DNA of 64,000 bases from Phycisphaerae bacterium (GTDB taxonomy: Bacteria; Planctomycetota; Phycisphaerae; UBA1845; Fen-1342), in the NCBI GenBank assembly GCA_022072445.1, contig JAJVHV010000005.1, forward strand, positions 1-64,000, read 5' to 3'. The position numbers and the translations under genes were made by a program. The notes under the pieces were generated by a model. The model was given only the letters and a program-made list of their open reading frames with translations. It made no database searches and was not told the origin of the DNA. Shown piece by piece: positions 9,904-18,227 of the stretch (the first letter of the stretch is position 1; each line of letters opens with the position of its first letter).

Positions 9904-10317
9904 TCATGTTCCAAACTGCACCTGAAATACCGCGAAATCGTGCAGGTCTACGTCTTCATCGCGGTCCAAGTCGAAGCAGCGGCACGCGTCGGGCAACGGC
10001 GGCGGGGCGTCAGGCCCGGTCACGCACGCCGCGAAGCCCGCGAAATCAACGAGATCTACGCGCCCGTTTGAATCGCAGTCGCCTGGCGCAAAGCCACACC
10101 AGAACCCGCCCGCGAGCGACAGCCCATCGCCAGTCAGCGTACCCGCGTCCGCCTGGCCGATCGTCCCAGAGAGTTCGAACGTCCCGCCCGCGCTGGTCAA
10201 CCCCCCACCACCGTCGATGGTCCATCGCCCGATCTCGAAATCCTCGCCGTGGCTGGGGCACAGGCAGGTTAGCCAGACCGCGACAATACAAGGCTGGGGT
10301 ATTCGACTTCGCTTCAT
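9904..10317 (-). CDS. Short exported dockerin-like protein
   Basis: A 137-residue protein. The start at 10317 gives MKRSRIPQPCIVAVWLTCLC, a signal peptide. The mature part begins EDFEIGRWTIDGGGG and continues LTSAGGTFELSGTIGQADAG, a short module common before dockerin repeats in planctomycete secreted proteins. Two Ca-loop repeats follow (GDCDSNGRVDLVDFAGF and DLDRDEDVDLHDFAVFQ). It lies 247 bp downstream of nothing else on its strand and 79 bp after the adhesin-like gene stop, so the two could be co-transcribed. Confidence 0.78.
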   Translation of the reverse strand: MKRSRIPQPCIVAVWLTCLCPSHGEDFEIGRWTIDGGGGLTSAGGTFELSGTIGQADAGTLTGDGLSLAGGFWCGFAPGDCDSNGRVDLVDFAGFAACVTGPDAPPPLPDACRCFDLDRDEDVDLHDFAVFQVQFGT

Positions 10318-10396
10318 TCCGCTTGTTTCCAGTCCGTTTCCGAGGAACGTCCGCGGAGATCGAGCGTTCCACAACTCCTTGCGGTCACCACGGCAC

Positions 10397-13279
10397 TCAA
10401 CGCTTCGATGGTCCGCTTCCACCTCCGCCTGACAAGAAAGCCTGCTCCAACCGGTCCAACCGCAGACGCAGCTCGGCGAGTTCAGCGTCGCGCTCGCCCA
10501 GCGTGGCTTCCAGTGCCTCGACTTGCCGGTCCTTCTCAGTCCTCAGTTGGCGCAGGGCTTCGACCAACAGGGCAGTCGCGCCGCGTTCGGTGACGTACTT
10601 GAAGCCGTCGGCGTCTTCGCCGACCCAATCGGGTAGAACCAGTTCGACTTCCTGGGCGATGAAACCGACCTGCGTACCCGGGCGCCCGCGGCCGGCTTCG
10701 ATTGCGTCCGTGGAATACTCGAACTCGACGCCTTGGAGCGAAAGCACGCGGTCGAGGGCGTTGGCGATCGGTTGAACGTCCGTCTTCAGCCGCGCGTCGG
10801 AGTAGGCGGCCCAACTTCCGCCGCCGGGCTTGGCGGCATCGCCGTTGACGGCGAGGGTGAAGCCGAGCGGGTCGTTGACGTTGATGGCCATACCGCCGCT
10901 GGCGCGAACCAGGAACTGATTGGGACCGGTGGATGTGAAGTCGGCGTCCGCGCTGTCGGCCCAGATGAAAGCGCCTTCGTCGCCGTCACCGTCGCCGGAG
11001 GCGTTGGGGTCGCGCACGATCGCGCGTCGGCCCGCGGCGAAGCTGTAATCGCCGCCGGCTACGTTGAGAATGCCTCCTGGAACGACGGACGCGTGGCCAC
11101 TCGCAGAATTCGACAATCCGCCCGAGACGGTGCTGTTCGGGGAACTCGCCGAATTGTCGACGCCGCCGGATACCGTCGCGCTCTCTCCGCTCGCAATATG
11201 GTCACGTCCACCACCAACCGTCGAATCCGTTCCCGAAGCCGTGTTGTTTGCACCTCCACCAACCGTGGCGCGAATGCCGCTGGCGGTGTTGGTTCCGCCA
11301 CCCGCGACCGTGGTGAATTGCTCGCTGGCTATGTTGTCTGCGCCGCCGCCGATGGAAGCGCCCTCCGCGCTTGCTACGTGGTTGCGTCCGCCAGCAATCG
11401 TCGCGTCCGTTCCCGAAGCCGAGTTGTTCGCGCCTCCGCCGATGGTCGCTCGAATGCCTGTAGCGGTATTGGTTCCGCCGCCCGCGACGGTGGTGAATTG
11501 TTCGCTGGCGGTGTTGTCTGCGCCGCCGCCGATCGTCGCACCTTCCGCACTGGCGACGTGGTTGCGCCCCCCGGCGATGGTCGTGTCGACGGCGATCGAC
11601 TGGTTGCTGTCCCCGCCGCTGACAGTCGAACGAATGCCGCTCGCGATATTCAGCGAGCCGCCGGATACCGTCGCGCTCTCTCCGCTCGCAATATGGTCAC
11701 GTCCGCCGGCAACCGTCGAATCCGTTCCTGAAGCCGAGTTGTTTGCGCCTCCACTGATGGTGGCGCGGACGCCGCTGGCGGTATTGGTCCCGCCGCCCGC
11801 GACCGTGGAGAATTGCTCGCCGGCTGTGTTGTCTGCGCCGCCGCCGATCGTCGCACCTTCCGCACTGGCGACGTGGTTGCGCCCCCCGGCGATGGTCGTG
11901 TCGACGGCGATCGACTGGTTGCTGTCCCCGCCGCTCACGGTCGAACGAATGCCGCTCGCGATATTCAGCGAGCCGCCGGATACCGTCGCGCTCTCTCCGC
12001 TCGCAATATGGTCACGTCCGCCGGCAACCGTCGAATCCGTTCCTGAAGCCGAGTTGTTTGCGCCTCCGCTGATGGTGGCGCGGACGCCGCTGGCAGTATT
12101 GGTCCCACCACCCGCGACGGTTGTAAATTGCTCGCTGGCCGTGTTGTCCGCGCCGCCGCCGATGGAAGCGCCCTCCGCACTCGCTTCGTGGTTGCGTCCG
12201 CCGGCAATCGTCGAATCTGTTCCCGAGCCTGAGTTGTTCGCGCCTCCGCCGATGGTCGCGCGAATGCCGGTGGCGGTATTGGTCCCGCCGCCCGCGACCG
12301 TGGTGAACTGCTCGCTGGCTGTGTTGTCTGCGCCGCCGCCGATACTCGCACCTTCCGCACTGGCGACGTGGTGGCGCCCCCCGGCGATGGTCGTGTCGAC
12401 GGCGATCGCCTGGTTGCTGTCCCCGCCGCTCACGGTCGAACGAATCCCGCTCGCGATATTCAGCGAGCCGCCGGCGATTGTCCCGCTGTCCGCCGTCGCC
12501 TGATTGCTGCGCCCGCCTCCGACGGTCGACTCGACACCTGTGGCCCGATTACCCGTACCACCGCCAATCGTACCGGACGCACTGGTCGCCCAGTTGTCGC
12601 GGCCGCCGCCAACGGTTGCCTGGGCCGAACCGGCCCAGTTGAGATAGCCGCCGCCGACGGTGGCATATTCCGCATCGTCCGTCTGGCCAGCAAAGTCTCC
12701 GGCCACATTTCCGACGCCACCGCCCACCACTCCGAAGTTGTCTGTGAGCCAATGTCCAATGGATGGACTGCCACCGCCGCTGATGGTGCAGCCCCACGCT
12801 CCCTCCAACACGCCGTTTAGCTTGTGTCCTCCGATCACGTTCGGGCTGGTCGCGTTATTCTGCGTCCACAGTCCAGGCAGCGCCAGCGCGAACGGCGCCG
12901 CGGTGACCGGCTGGCGCGGCGCAAGCGTAGCGAACGAGCCGCTGCCGCAGTTTCCTGGGACGGCGTCCGCGCGGACCGCGATCTCCAGCCAGCGGCCGTT
13001 CGTCATGAACTGCCCGCCGAAGTCCAGCTCCACGGTGAACAGCCCGTCGACGACGTCCACAGAATCGAGGCACACCGTGGGCCCGACCTGGTTGCCGAGC
13101 GTCGCCGCATCGAACAGGCGGAATTCAAAATCATGCAGCCCGTTCGCGGGTGCGCCGTCGCTCTTCAGCTGACCTTGATAGGTGAACGTTGTCCCGAGCG
13201 GCGCCTGGCCCACCGCATGGGAACCGCCGATCGCAGCCAGCATCACCGCCACAACAAACACGCTACGCAAGGACGACAT
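10397..13279 (-). CDS. Trimeric-adhesin-like repeat protein with S74 chaperone C-terminus
   Basis: A 960-residue exported protein. The start at 13279 is set by a strong AGGAGGATCTC element and a signal peptide (MSSLRSVFVVAVMLAAIGG, then SHAVGQ). Residues 25-165 form an N-terminal domain (FTYQGQLKSDGAPANGLHDF). Residues about 200-730 are 15-residue repeats of the type T-I/V-x-G-G-x-x-N-x-A-S-G, like YadA/Hia head repeats. Residues about 810-900 match the intramolecular chaperone of endosialidases (Peptidase S74; YSDARLKTDVQPI, VGFIAQEVE), which trimerises and then self-cleaves at the Ser. A final coiled coil of about 40 residues ends the protein. Probably a secreted or surface fibre; ligand unknown. 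Confidence 0.85.
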   Translation of the reverse strand: MSSLRSVFVVAVMLAAIGGSHAVGQAPLGTTFTYQGQLKSDGAPANGLHDFEFRLFDAATLGNQVGPTVCLDSVDVVDGLFTVELDFGGQFMTNGRWLEIAVRADAVPGNCGSGSFATLAPRQPVTAAPFALALPGLWTQNNATSPNVIGGHKLNGVLEGAWGCTISGGGSPSIGHWLTDNFGVVGGGVGNVAGDFAGQTDDAEYATVGGGYLNWAGSAQATVGGGRDNWATSASGTIGGGTGNRATGVESTVGGGRSNQATADSGTIAGGSLNIASGIRSTVSGGDSNQAIAVDTTIAGGRHHVASAEGASIGGGADNTASEQFTTVAGGGTNTATGIRATIGGGANNSGSGTDSTIAGGRNHEASAEGASIGGGADNTASEQFTTVAGGGTNTASGVRATISGGANNSASGTDSTVAGGRDHIASGESATVSGGSLNIASGIRSTVSGGDSNQSIAVDTTIAGGRNHVASAEGATIGGGADNTAGEQFSTVAGGGTNTASGVRATISGGANNSASGTDSTVAGGRDHIASGESATVSGGSLNIASGIRSTVSGGDSNQSIAVDTTIAGGRNHVASAEGATIGGGADNTASEQFTTVAGGGTNTATGIRATIGGGANNSASGTDATIAGGRNHVASAEGASIGGGADNIASEQFTTVAGGGTNTASGIRATVGGGANNTASGTDSTVGGGRDHIASGESATVSGGVDNSASSPNSTVSGGLSNSASGHASVVPGGILNVAGGDYSFAAGRRAIVRDPNASGDGDGDEGAFIWADSADADFTSTGPNQFLVRASGGMAINVNDPLGFTLAVNGDAAKPGGGSWAAYSDARLKTDVQPIANALDRVLSLQGVEFEYSTDAIEAGRGRPGTQVGFIAQEVELVLPDWVGEDADGFKYVTERGATALLVEALRQLRTEKDRQVEALEATLGERDAELAELRLRLDRLEQAFLSGGGGSGPSKR
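11060..12660 (-). repeat. 45-bp coding repeats with a 315-bp tandem duplication
   Basis: The head region of the adhesin-like gene is made of 45-bp units (15 codons). Two nearly identical arms, about 11511-11770 and 11826-12085, are offset by exactly 315 bp, or seven units; a partial third copy starts at 12321, offset by 495 bp or eleven units. The multiples of 45 bp keep the reading frame and indicate expansion by unequal recombination. Confidence 0.85.
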
Positions 13280-13448
13280 GAGATCCTCCTCCGATCGACC
13301 ACATTCTCTATTGCCCGCAATGTGGCAACGCGAGAACCGTCTTACCCTCGTGCTTCCAATTGCCTTACACGCGCTCGGCCGTAGCACAAACCACGGCGAC
13401 AAAGAACACACACCGGACACCGGTGGGATCCCTGCTATCACACTTGTG

Positions 13449-14159
13449 CTAGCGTGTGCGCCTGAAAAGCATTATCGTGCCGGCTGTCAGGAGCAAACCT
13501 AGCGTGGCGGGTTCTGGCACAGCGTGGCCATAAATGTCCCAAGCCGGAGTTCCCGTCGTAAATCCGGGAGAGTTTTCCCACAATAGGGCCTGTCCAGGCA
13601 CAATCGACGTGGCCTTGAAGGCGCTACCGAGATCAAGGGTGCTTTCAGATGCACCCAATATGCCGGATGTCGAAAACACTGTGACGGAGAAGATGTACTC
13701 CCCCGGATCGAGATATATGGGATCGAACTCGTATCCAAAGTAGTAGTTCTGTCGCCCCAAGTTGTCTAGCGTGAATGGGATACGTTCCGGCGAAAAGGTA
13801 ATCTCGGTACTTGAGTACACATTACCTACACCTGGATTTCCCCCAAACCAGACCTCAGGTGGTCCACCACCTTCCCAGCCGAAGATATTGACTCTTTGGG
13901 GGTCGTATTGATCCCACGTACCCGACGCCAGGCCACCCACCATATAGAGCCCAGTGATTTCGGTCGGCTCCGTCAGGGTGATGGGCATCCCAGTGACTTG
14001 GTAGGGCCCCCCGAACTCCGTGTAGAACATGCCTTCCCTTGGCCTACCCTCATGGTATTCCGGGTGATCCGGATACCCTGCAGCGCTGAAAAGCAAGTCA
14101 TCCGCCAAAGAACAACTGCTCCCCAGAAGTGCAACGCAAGCGATCAGTAACGGACGCAT
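13449..14159 (-). CDS. PEP-CTERM sorting-domain protein
   Basis: A 236-residue exported protein with signal peptide MRPLLIACVALLGSSCSLAD and a complete C-terminal PEP-CTERM tail: VPEPATLGLLLTAGTIMLF followed by RRTR. The tail is the substrate of exosortase, which cleaves and anchors the protein. The body has a beta-sandwich character (YFGYEFDPIYLDPGEYIFSV) as in proteins of this class with a single discoidin-like domain. A GGAGC element precedes the ATG at 14159. No exosortase gene is in the window, so it must be encoded elsewhere. Confidence 0.85.
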   Translation of the reverse strand: MRPLLIACVALLGSSCSLADDLLFSAAGYPDHPEYHEGRPREGMFYTEFGGPYQVTGMPITLTEPTEITGLYMVGGLASGTWDQYDPQRVNIFGWEGGGPPEVWFGGNPGVGNVYSSTEITFSPERIPFTLDNLGRQNYYFGYEFDPIYLDPGEYIFSVTVFSTSGILGASESTLDLGSAFKATSIVPGQALLWENSPGFTTGTPAWDIYGHAVPEPATLGLLLTAGTIMLFRRTR

Positions 14160-14313
14160 TCCGAAAGCTCCTTCGTCTGAATGGGTCAAGCAAGCTCAAG
14201 CGCCCGATTCGTTTGGCGTTCGCCGCCCGATACGAAACTCGAGCCCTCAGCGCCGCCGCAACTACTCGGCCCACTTCATGTTACGAGATTGCACGCCCGT
14301 TTTGCTATTACCC

Positions 14314-14682
14314 TCAAGGGGTAGAGCGTCGCGCGGGCCAGCCGTCGCGGGAGCGCTGGCTTAGCAAAACGTCGTGCACCAGCCAGAGTACGAGCCTGAG
14401 CCGGCTGGTGCAGCCGCACTTACGTAGAACCGCCTGGCGGTGCTTGCGGGCCGTCTCCAGGCCCACGCCCAGCTCGACCGCGACGGCCGCGTCCGAGAGA
14501 CCGCGGGTCAAGGCCGTCAGCACCTCCACTTCACGCGGCGTCAGCCCACACGGTCGGGCGACCGCCGCGCGTTCCGCGGCGTCGAGCAGCGGCGGGAAGG
14601 CGCCTGGCGGACCGTCGCGGACGGGATCGCCTGGCGGGGCGGAGCGGCACGTTGCCGTCATCTTGTTCGCCTTACTCGTCAT
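14314..14682 (-). CDS. LuxR-type HTH regulator
   Basis: About 122 residues with a C-terminal GerE/LuxR DNA-binding domain: LTPREVEVLTALTRGLSDAA, then VAVELGVGLETARKHRQAVL with the recognition helix, then RLRLVLWLV. There is no receiver or autoinducer domain; the N-terminal 45 residues are Pro/Arg-rich and disordered. The frame is open to 14871, and the start is uncertain (14682 or 14661). It is transcribed divergently from the sigma factor gene, which may be its target. A 5-bp inverted repeat, TACCC-TCAAG-GGGTA (14309-14323), overlaps its stop. Confidence 0.7.
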   Translation of the reverse strand: MTSKANKMTATCRSAPPGDPVRDGPPGAFPPLLDAAERAAVARPCGLTPREVEVLTALTRGLSDAAVAVELGVGLETARKHRQAVLRKCGCTSRLRLVLWLVHDVLLSQRSRDGWPARRSTP

Positions 14683-14989
14683 GTCGCCCGACCAAGCCGC
14701 AAGCGATTGTTCTCCAGGCGGTTCGGCGCCATCGACCCACCGCCGCGGCCATGGCCGCAGATTCTGTCGGCTCGGCGAAGGTCGATGCCCATGGATGGGT
14801 AGGCGCAGCGGGGCGGCGAAAAGCGCAGTCCAATCTCCCGGCTTTCTTTCGCGGCCGCCAACCAGCAGCACCCCGCCAGGATCGAGAGGGCTTCCGTCGA
14901 GCCGGTTTGGTATGATGAGTGGACGGGCCTGAGCCGAAGGCGCAGAAGCACGAACAAAGGCGCAGTTTTCTTGCGGAATTCAACCGGGC
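14683..14989. other. Intergenic region between divergent regulators
   Basis: About 307 bp between the LuxR-type gene and the sigma factor gene. It should contain the promoters of both. I see no convincing -35/-10 pair; a short hairpin, CCGG-GCTTGAAG-CCGG, overlaps the start of the sigma gene at about 14977-14992. Confidence 0.4.
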
Positions 14990-15607
14990 TTGAAGCCGGA
15001 ATCTCGTCGCATGGCATCGGAAGCGAAAGAAACCTGGAACCCCGCCCTCTACGCGCACCTCCGCCGCGCCGCCGGCGCCCTGTTTCGCCGAGAACGCCCG
15101 AACGGGCTGCTCCAGCCCACGGCGTTGCTCCACGAGGCCTACCTGCGCGTGTCCCGAGGGATAGTGAGTCCGAAGGACAGGACGCGATTCTTCGCCGCCG
15201 CCGTGGGCGAGATGCGGCGGGTCCTAGTGGATCAGGCCCGGCGTCGCAATGCCGTGAAAAACGGTCGGGGGTGCAAACGGCTGCCATTGGATACGCGGGT
15301 GCTGGCCCTGGCGCAGCCGACGGTCGACCTGACCGAGTTGCACGACGCTCTCGACCGTCTCGCAACACTCTCTCCGCGGCAGTCGCGGGTCGTCGAGTTG
15401 CGGTTCCTGGCCGGGATGAGCGAGGATGAGGCCGCGGAGGTGCTCGGGGTGTCGCGCCGCACGGTGCAGCAGGACTGGCGCGGTGCGAAGGCTTGGCTGA
15501 AGCGCGAACTGGCCGACACATGTGAGGCGACTGAGCGCGGCAACTCTGTTTTGGCACGCCGCGCGTCACGCGAGCAGAGCGCGCCGGCGGCGGATACCTC
15601 ACGATGA
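14990..15607 (+). CDS. ECF-type RNA polymerase sigma factor (TIGR02999/X6 type)
   Basis: A 205-residue sigma-70 family factor. Region 2 is seen at residues about 20-85 (LLQPTALLHEAYLRVSRG, RTRFFAAAVGEMRRVLVDQA, RRRNAVKNGRG), and region 4 at about 115-175 (LDRLATLSPRQSRVVELRFL, MSEDEAAEVLGVSRRTVQQD). The phrases HEAYLR and ARRRNA..K are hallmarks of the planctomycete and acidobacterial ECF subgroup that is genetically linked to Ser/Thr kinases. The stop overlaps the kinase start (ATGA, 15604-15607), so the kinase probably regulates this factor. The start could also be Met8 (15011). Confidence 0.9.
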   Translation: MKPESRRMASEAKETWNPALYAHLRRAAGALFRRERPNGLLQPTALLHEAYLRVSRGIVSPKDRTRFFAAAVGEMRRVLVDQARRRNAVKNGRGCKRLPLDTRVLALAQPTVDLTELHDALDRLATLSPRQSRVVELRFLAGMSEDEAAEVLGVSRRTVQQDWRGAKAWLKRELADTCEATERGNSVLARRASREQSAPAADTSR

Positions 15608-17955
15608 CGCCTGAACGACACCAACAGGCGATGGAGGTGTTCGGTGCAGCCGTCGAGCTTGCGCCTGACAGCCGTGCGGCCTTCGTACGCCGGCAATGCG
15701 GCACCGATGCAGAATTGTTCGACGAGGTGTCGTCGCTTTTGAAGTGGGACGTGGCCGGCGCGCCGACCGAACTCGGTGTACCAGGGCCGGCCAGCAAGCT
15801 CGAACCGCCTGCCGAACTCCCGGATCGCATCGGACCGTACGAAGTCACCGGCTTACTCGGTCTCGGCGGAATGTCGATCGTCTATCGCGCCCGGCAGCGA
15901 CACCCTGAACGCGCGGTCGCGCTAAAGGTCATGCGGCCCGCCGAGGGCGGATCCGTCGAGTTGAGCCGGTTTCGACGCGAGATCAACGTGCTCGCCCGGC
16001 TTCGCCATCCTGGAATTGCACCGATATACGGAGCGGGCACCGCCGTTCTTGATGGCTCCGAAACGCAGTATTTCGCGATGGAGCTGGTGGATGGCGAGGC
16101 GCTGACGGTGTTCGCCGATGCACACTCGCTGGATCGCAATCAGCGCGTTGAGCTGCTGCTGCGCGTTTGTGAGGCGGTCTCGTATGCGCACCAGCACGGG
16201 ATCATCCATCGCGACCTGAAGCCGGCGAACGTACTCGTGGAGCGAACCCCCGACGGCGGTCGCCCGCGCGTGCTGGATTTTGGCATCGCGCGGCTCCTGG
16301 AGTCGCACGACGATGGGGCCGCATTCGTAACTCGGGAGCATCGCATCGTCGGCACGTTGGCGTACATGAGTCCTGAGCGCTTCGATCCCGACGGCGCCAA
16401 CGACACTCGTGTGGACGTTTACGCGCTCGGCGCCATCGCCTATGAGCTGCTTGGCGGTCGGCCGCCGCTCGACGTCGCAAGGCTTTCAACCGTCGAAGCA
16501 ATCCAGAGAATCCAACAGGAATCTCCGGCGCCGCTGGGGCGGTTGAATCCCACATGCGGTGGCGACCTGAGCTTGATCGTGGACAAGGCACTCGCCAAAC
16601 TCCCGGGCGATCGATACGCCTCCGTGGAGGCGCTCGCGCATGACCTGCGCGCGTTCCTCCAGAATCGACCGATACGTGCCCGCGGCATAGCGCGACTTTA
16701 CACGCTCCGGAAGTTTGTCCGCCGCAACCGGCTGGCAGTGGCGCTGACGGGGATAGTGGTTTTGGTCGCCATCGCCGGGGGGCTGGGCACGGCACGCGGG
16801 CTTTTGTCGGCCCGGCGGGCCAACCGCGAATTACAGAACCAACTCGCGGAAACGACCGAATCGGCCAGGTTCCTCGTGCGCGAGGTGGTGAGCGGCCTGG
16901 ACAGCGTTGCCGGCACGGCCGAAATCCGAAGGGCGCTGCTGGACAGGCTTGTGGCTCAGATTGAGATGCTGCGAGCGCGCGACCCGTTTGACGACGGTCT
17001 CATGGAAGATCACGCTGCGGCATTGACTTCGCGGTCCGACGCGCTGGTGTTGTCCGAGCGACTCGACGAGGCGCTTGAAGACCGACAAGAAGCCCTGCGG
17101 CTGCGACAGGCCTTATCGCAGCGCGAGCCCGGATCGCATGCGCGCCGGGCGGAGGTATCGCTCGCACTGGTTCGGGTCGGCGATGTGCACAACGGGCGAA
17201 ACGAGTTGGACTCCACCCTCGCTTACTACAAACAGGCCTACGCGATCGATAATGAACTTGTACAGGCCGAGCCCGATTCCGTTCGGTTCCTCGACAACCT
17301 GGCCTTCAGTTATGACCGCCTCGGATGGCTCGCGATGCGCCGTGATGAATACAACGAGGCGGCGGAGCATTTTCAGGCGCGGCTCGCGATCACAAACCAG
17401 CTCTTGCGCGTCGCACCCGACCGCGACGCAACGCGGCACGGCTGCATCATGGTCTACGGTTACCTGGCGGACGTCGCCAGCCGCCGAAGTGACCTGCAAG
17501 CCGCCGAGCAACATCGCCGCGAAGCGCACGCAGCCGCGCGGAGACTTGCCGCCGATCGACCCAACAATCGTCTGTATGCGGATGTGCTCGTGTGCGCATC
17601 ACGTGAACTGGCCACGCTTCTTATGGATGCAGGCCGGTTGTCGGAGGCAGCGGAGTTCCTCGACGAGGCTGTGAGCGCTGCTTCGCACTTGTATGAAGCG
17701 GATCCGCACGATTTCCACCCAGCGAACCTCTACTTCGGCGTCCTTAGACTCCGTGCGGAGCTTGCTCTGTCTCAGGGTGACGAGGTGAGCGCCCGCCGCG
17801 CCCTTGACGCGGCACAATCGCTGGTGCAATCGGATGCCATTCGAACTGCCGGTAATGGAGTGCCAGGCGCGTGCGCAGAGCACTTGCTCGAACTCAACGC
17901 GCGCCTGGAACCTTTGCAATCCACGGCGCTACGGTCCGGCACATCTCTGCCGTAA
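15604..17955 (+). CDS. Membrane Ser/Thr protein kinase with TPR domain
   Basis: A 783-residue protein. Kinase domain at residues about 75-350: glycine loop GLGGMSIVYRA (about 84), VAIK-type lysine in ALKVM (about 106), catalytic loop HRDLKPANVL (about 202), DFG in LDFGIARLL (about 224), activation segment MSPERFD. All catalytic residues are present. One membrane helix at about 378-400 (LAVALTGIVVLVAIAGGLGT). The outer part (about 405-783) has TPR-like helical pairs. The organisation is typical of the planctomycete kinases paired with ECF sigma factors; the TPR part should sense a partner and the kinase then act on the sigma factor. Translationally coupled to the preceding sigma gene. Confidence 0.92.
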   Translation: MTPERHQQAMEVFGAAVELAPDSRAAFVRRQCGTDAELFDEVSSLLKWDVAGAPTELGVPGPASKLEPPAELPDRIGPYEVTGLLGLGGMSIVYRARQRHPERAVALKVMRPAEGGSVELSRFRREINVLARLRHPGIAPIYGAGTAVLDGSETQYFAMELVDGEALTVFADAHSLDRNQRVELLLRVCEAVSYAHQHGIIHRDLKPANVLVERTPDGGRPRVLDFGIARLLESHDDGAAFVTREHRIVGTLAYMSPERFDPDGANDTRVDVYALGAIAYELLGGRPPLDVARLSTVEAIQRIQQESPAPLGRLNPTCGGDLSLIVDKALAKLPGDRYASVEALAHDLRAFLQNRPIRARGIARLYTLRKFVRRNRLAVALTGIVVLVAIAGGLGTARGLLSARRANRELQNQLAETTESARFLVREVVSGLDSVAGTAEIRRALLDRLVAQIEMLRARDPFDDGLMEDHAAALTSRSDALVLSERLDEALEDRQEALRLRQALSQREPGSHARRAEVSLALVRVGDVHNGRNELDSTLAYYKQAYAIDNELVQAEPDSVRFLDNLAFSYDRLGWLAMRRDEYNEAAEHFQARLAITNQLLRVAPDRDATRHGCIMVYGYLADVASRRSDLQAAEQHRREAHAAARRLAADRPNNRLYADVLVCASRELATLLMDAGRLSEAAEFLDEAVSAASHLYEADPHDFHPANLYFGVLRLRAELALSQGDEVSARRALDAAQSLVQSDAIRTAGNGVPGACAEHLLELNARLEPLQSTALRSGTSLP

Positions 17956-18183
17956 GTCCCAACGGTGCCCAGGACCAATCCAACTTTTGTGACATCTTTG
18001 CTTGACCAACATGCGTCTGCCTCACGACCCGACACAATCTGAGGCTTGACGAAATCCCGGCCCTGACAGGTTCCACACTCATGGTCCCAATGGCTCGATG
18101 GCAGCAAGTGCATCGCTGTCGCGCTCTTTCGCCGCGGTAAGGTCGGGCTCGTTGAAACACGGTCGAAGAACCGCAAATGAATC

Positions 18184-18204
18184 CTGCTGTCAGACTGACA
18201 GCAG
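18184..18204. terminator. Hairpin between convergent genes
   Basis: A perfect 10-bp inverted repeat, CTGCTGTCAG / CTGACAGCAG, with one central base (effective stem 8 bp, loop 5) between the stop of the kinase gene (17955) and the stop of the opposing gene (18228). There is no T-run on either strand, so termination would be weak or factor-assisted. Its position suggests a bidirectional terminator. Confidence 0.5.
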
Positions 18205-18227
18205 TTGGCCGCCGAATACCGGCGCTG

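Noticed and set aside
11064-12503. A long open frame on the plus strand rich in Pro and Ala.
   Set aside because: It is the antisense of the 45-bp repeats in the adhesin-like gene; the translation has no natural composition and no ribosome-binding site.
11060-12660. Regular repeats that could suggest a CRISPR array.
   Set aside because: Units are 45-bp codon-periodic repeats without spacers inside a coding frame; no cas genes are in the window.
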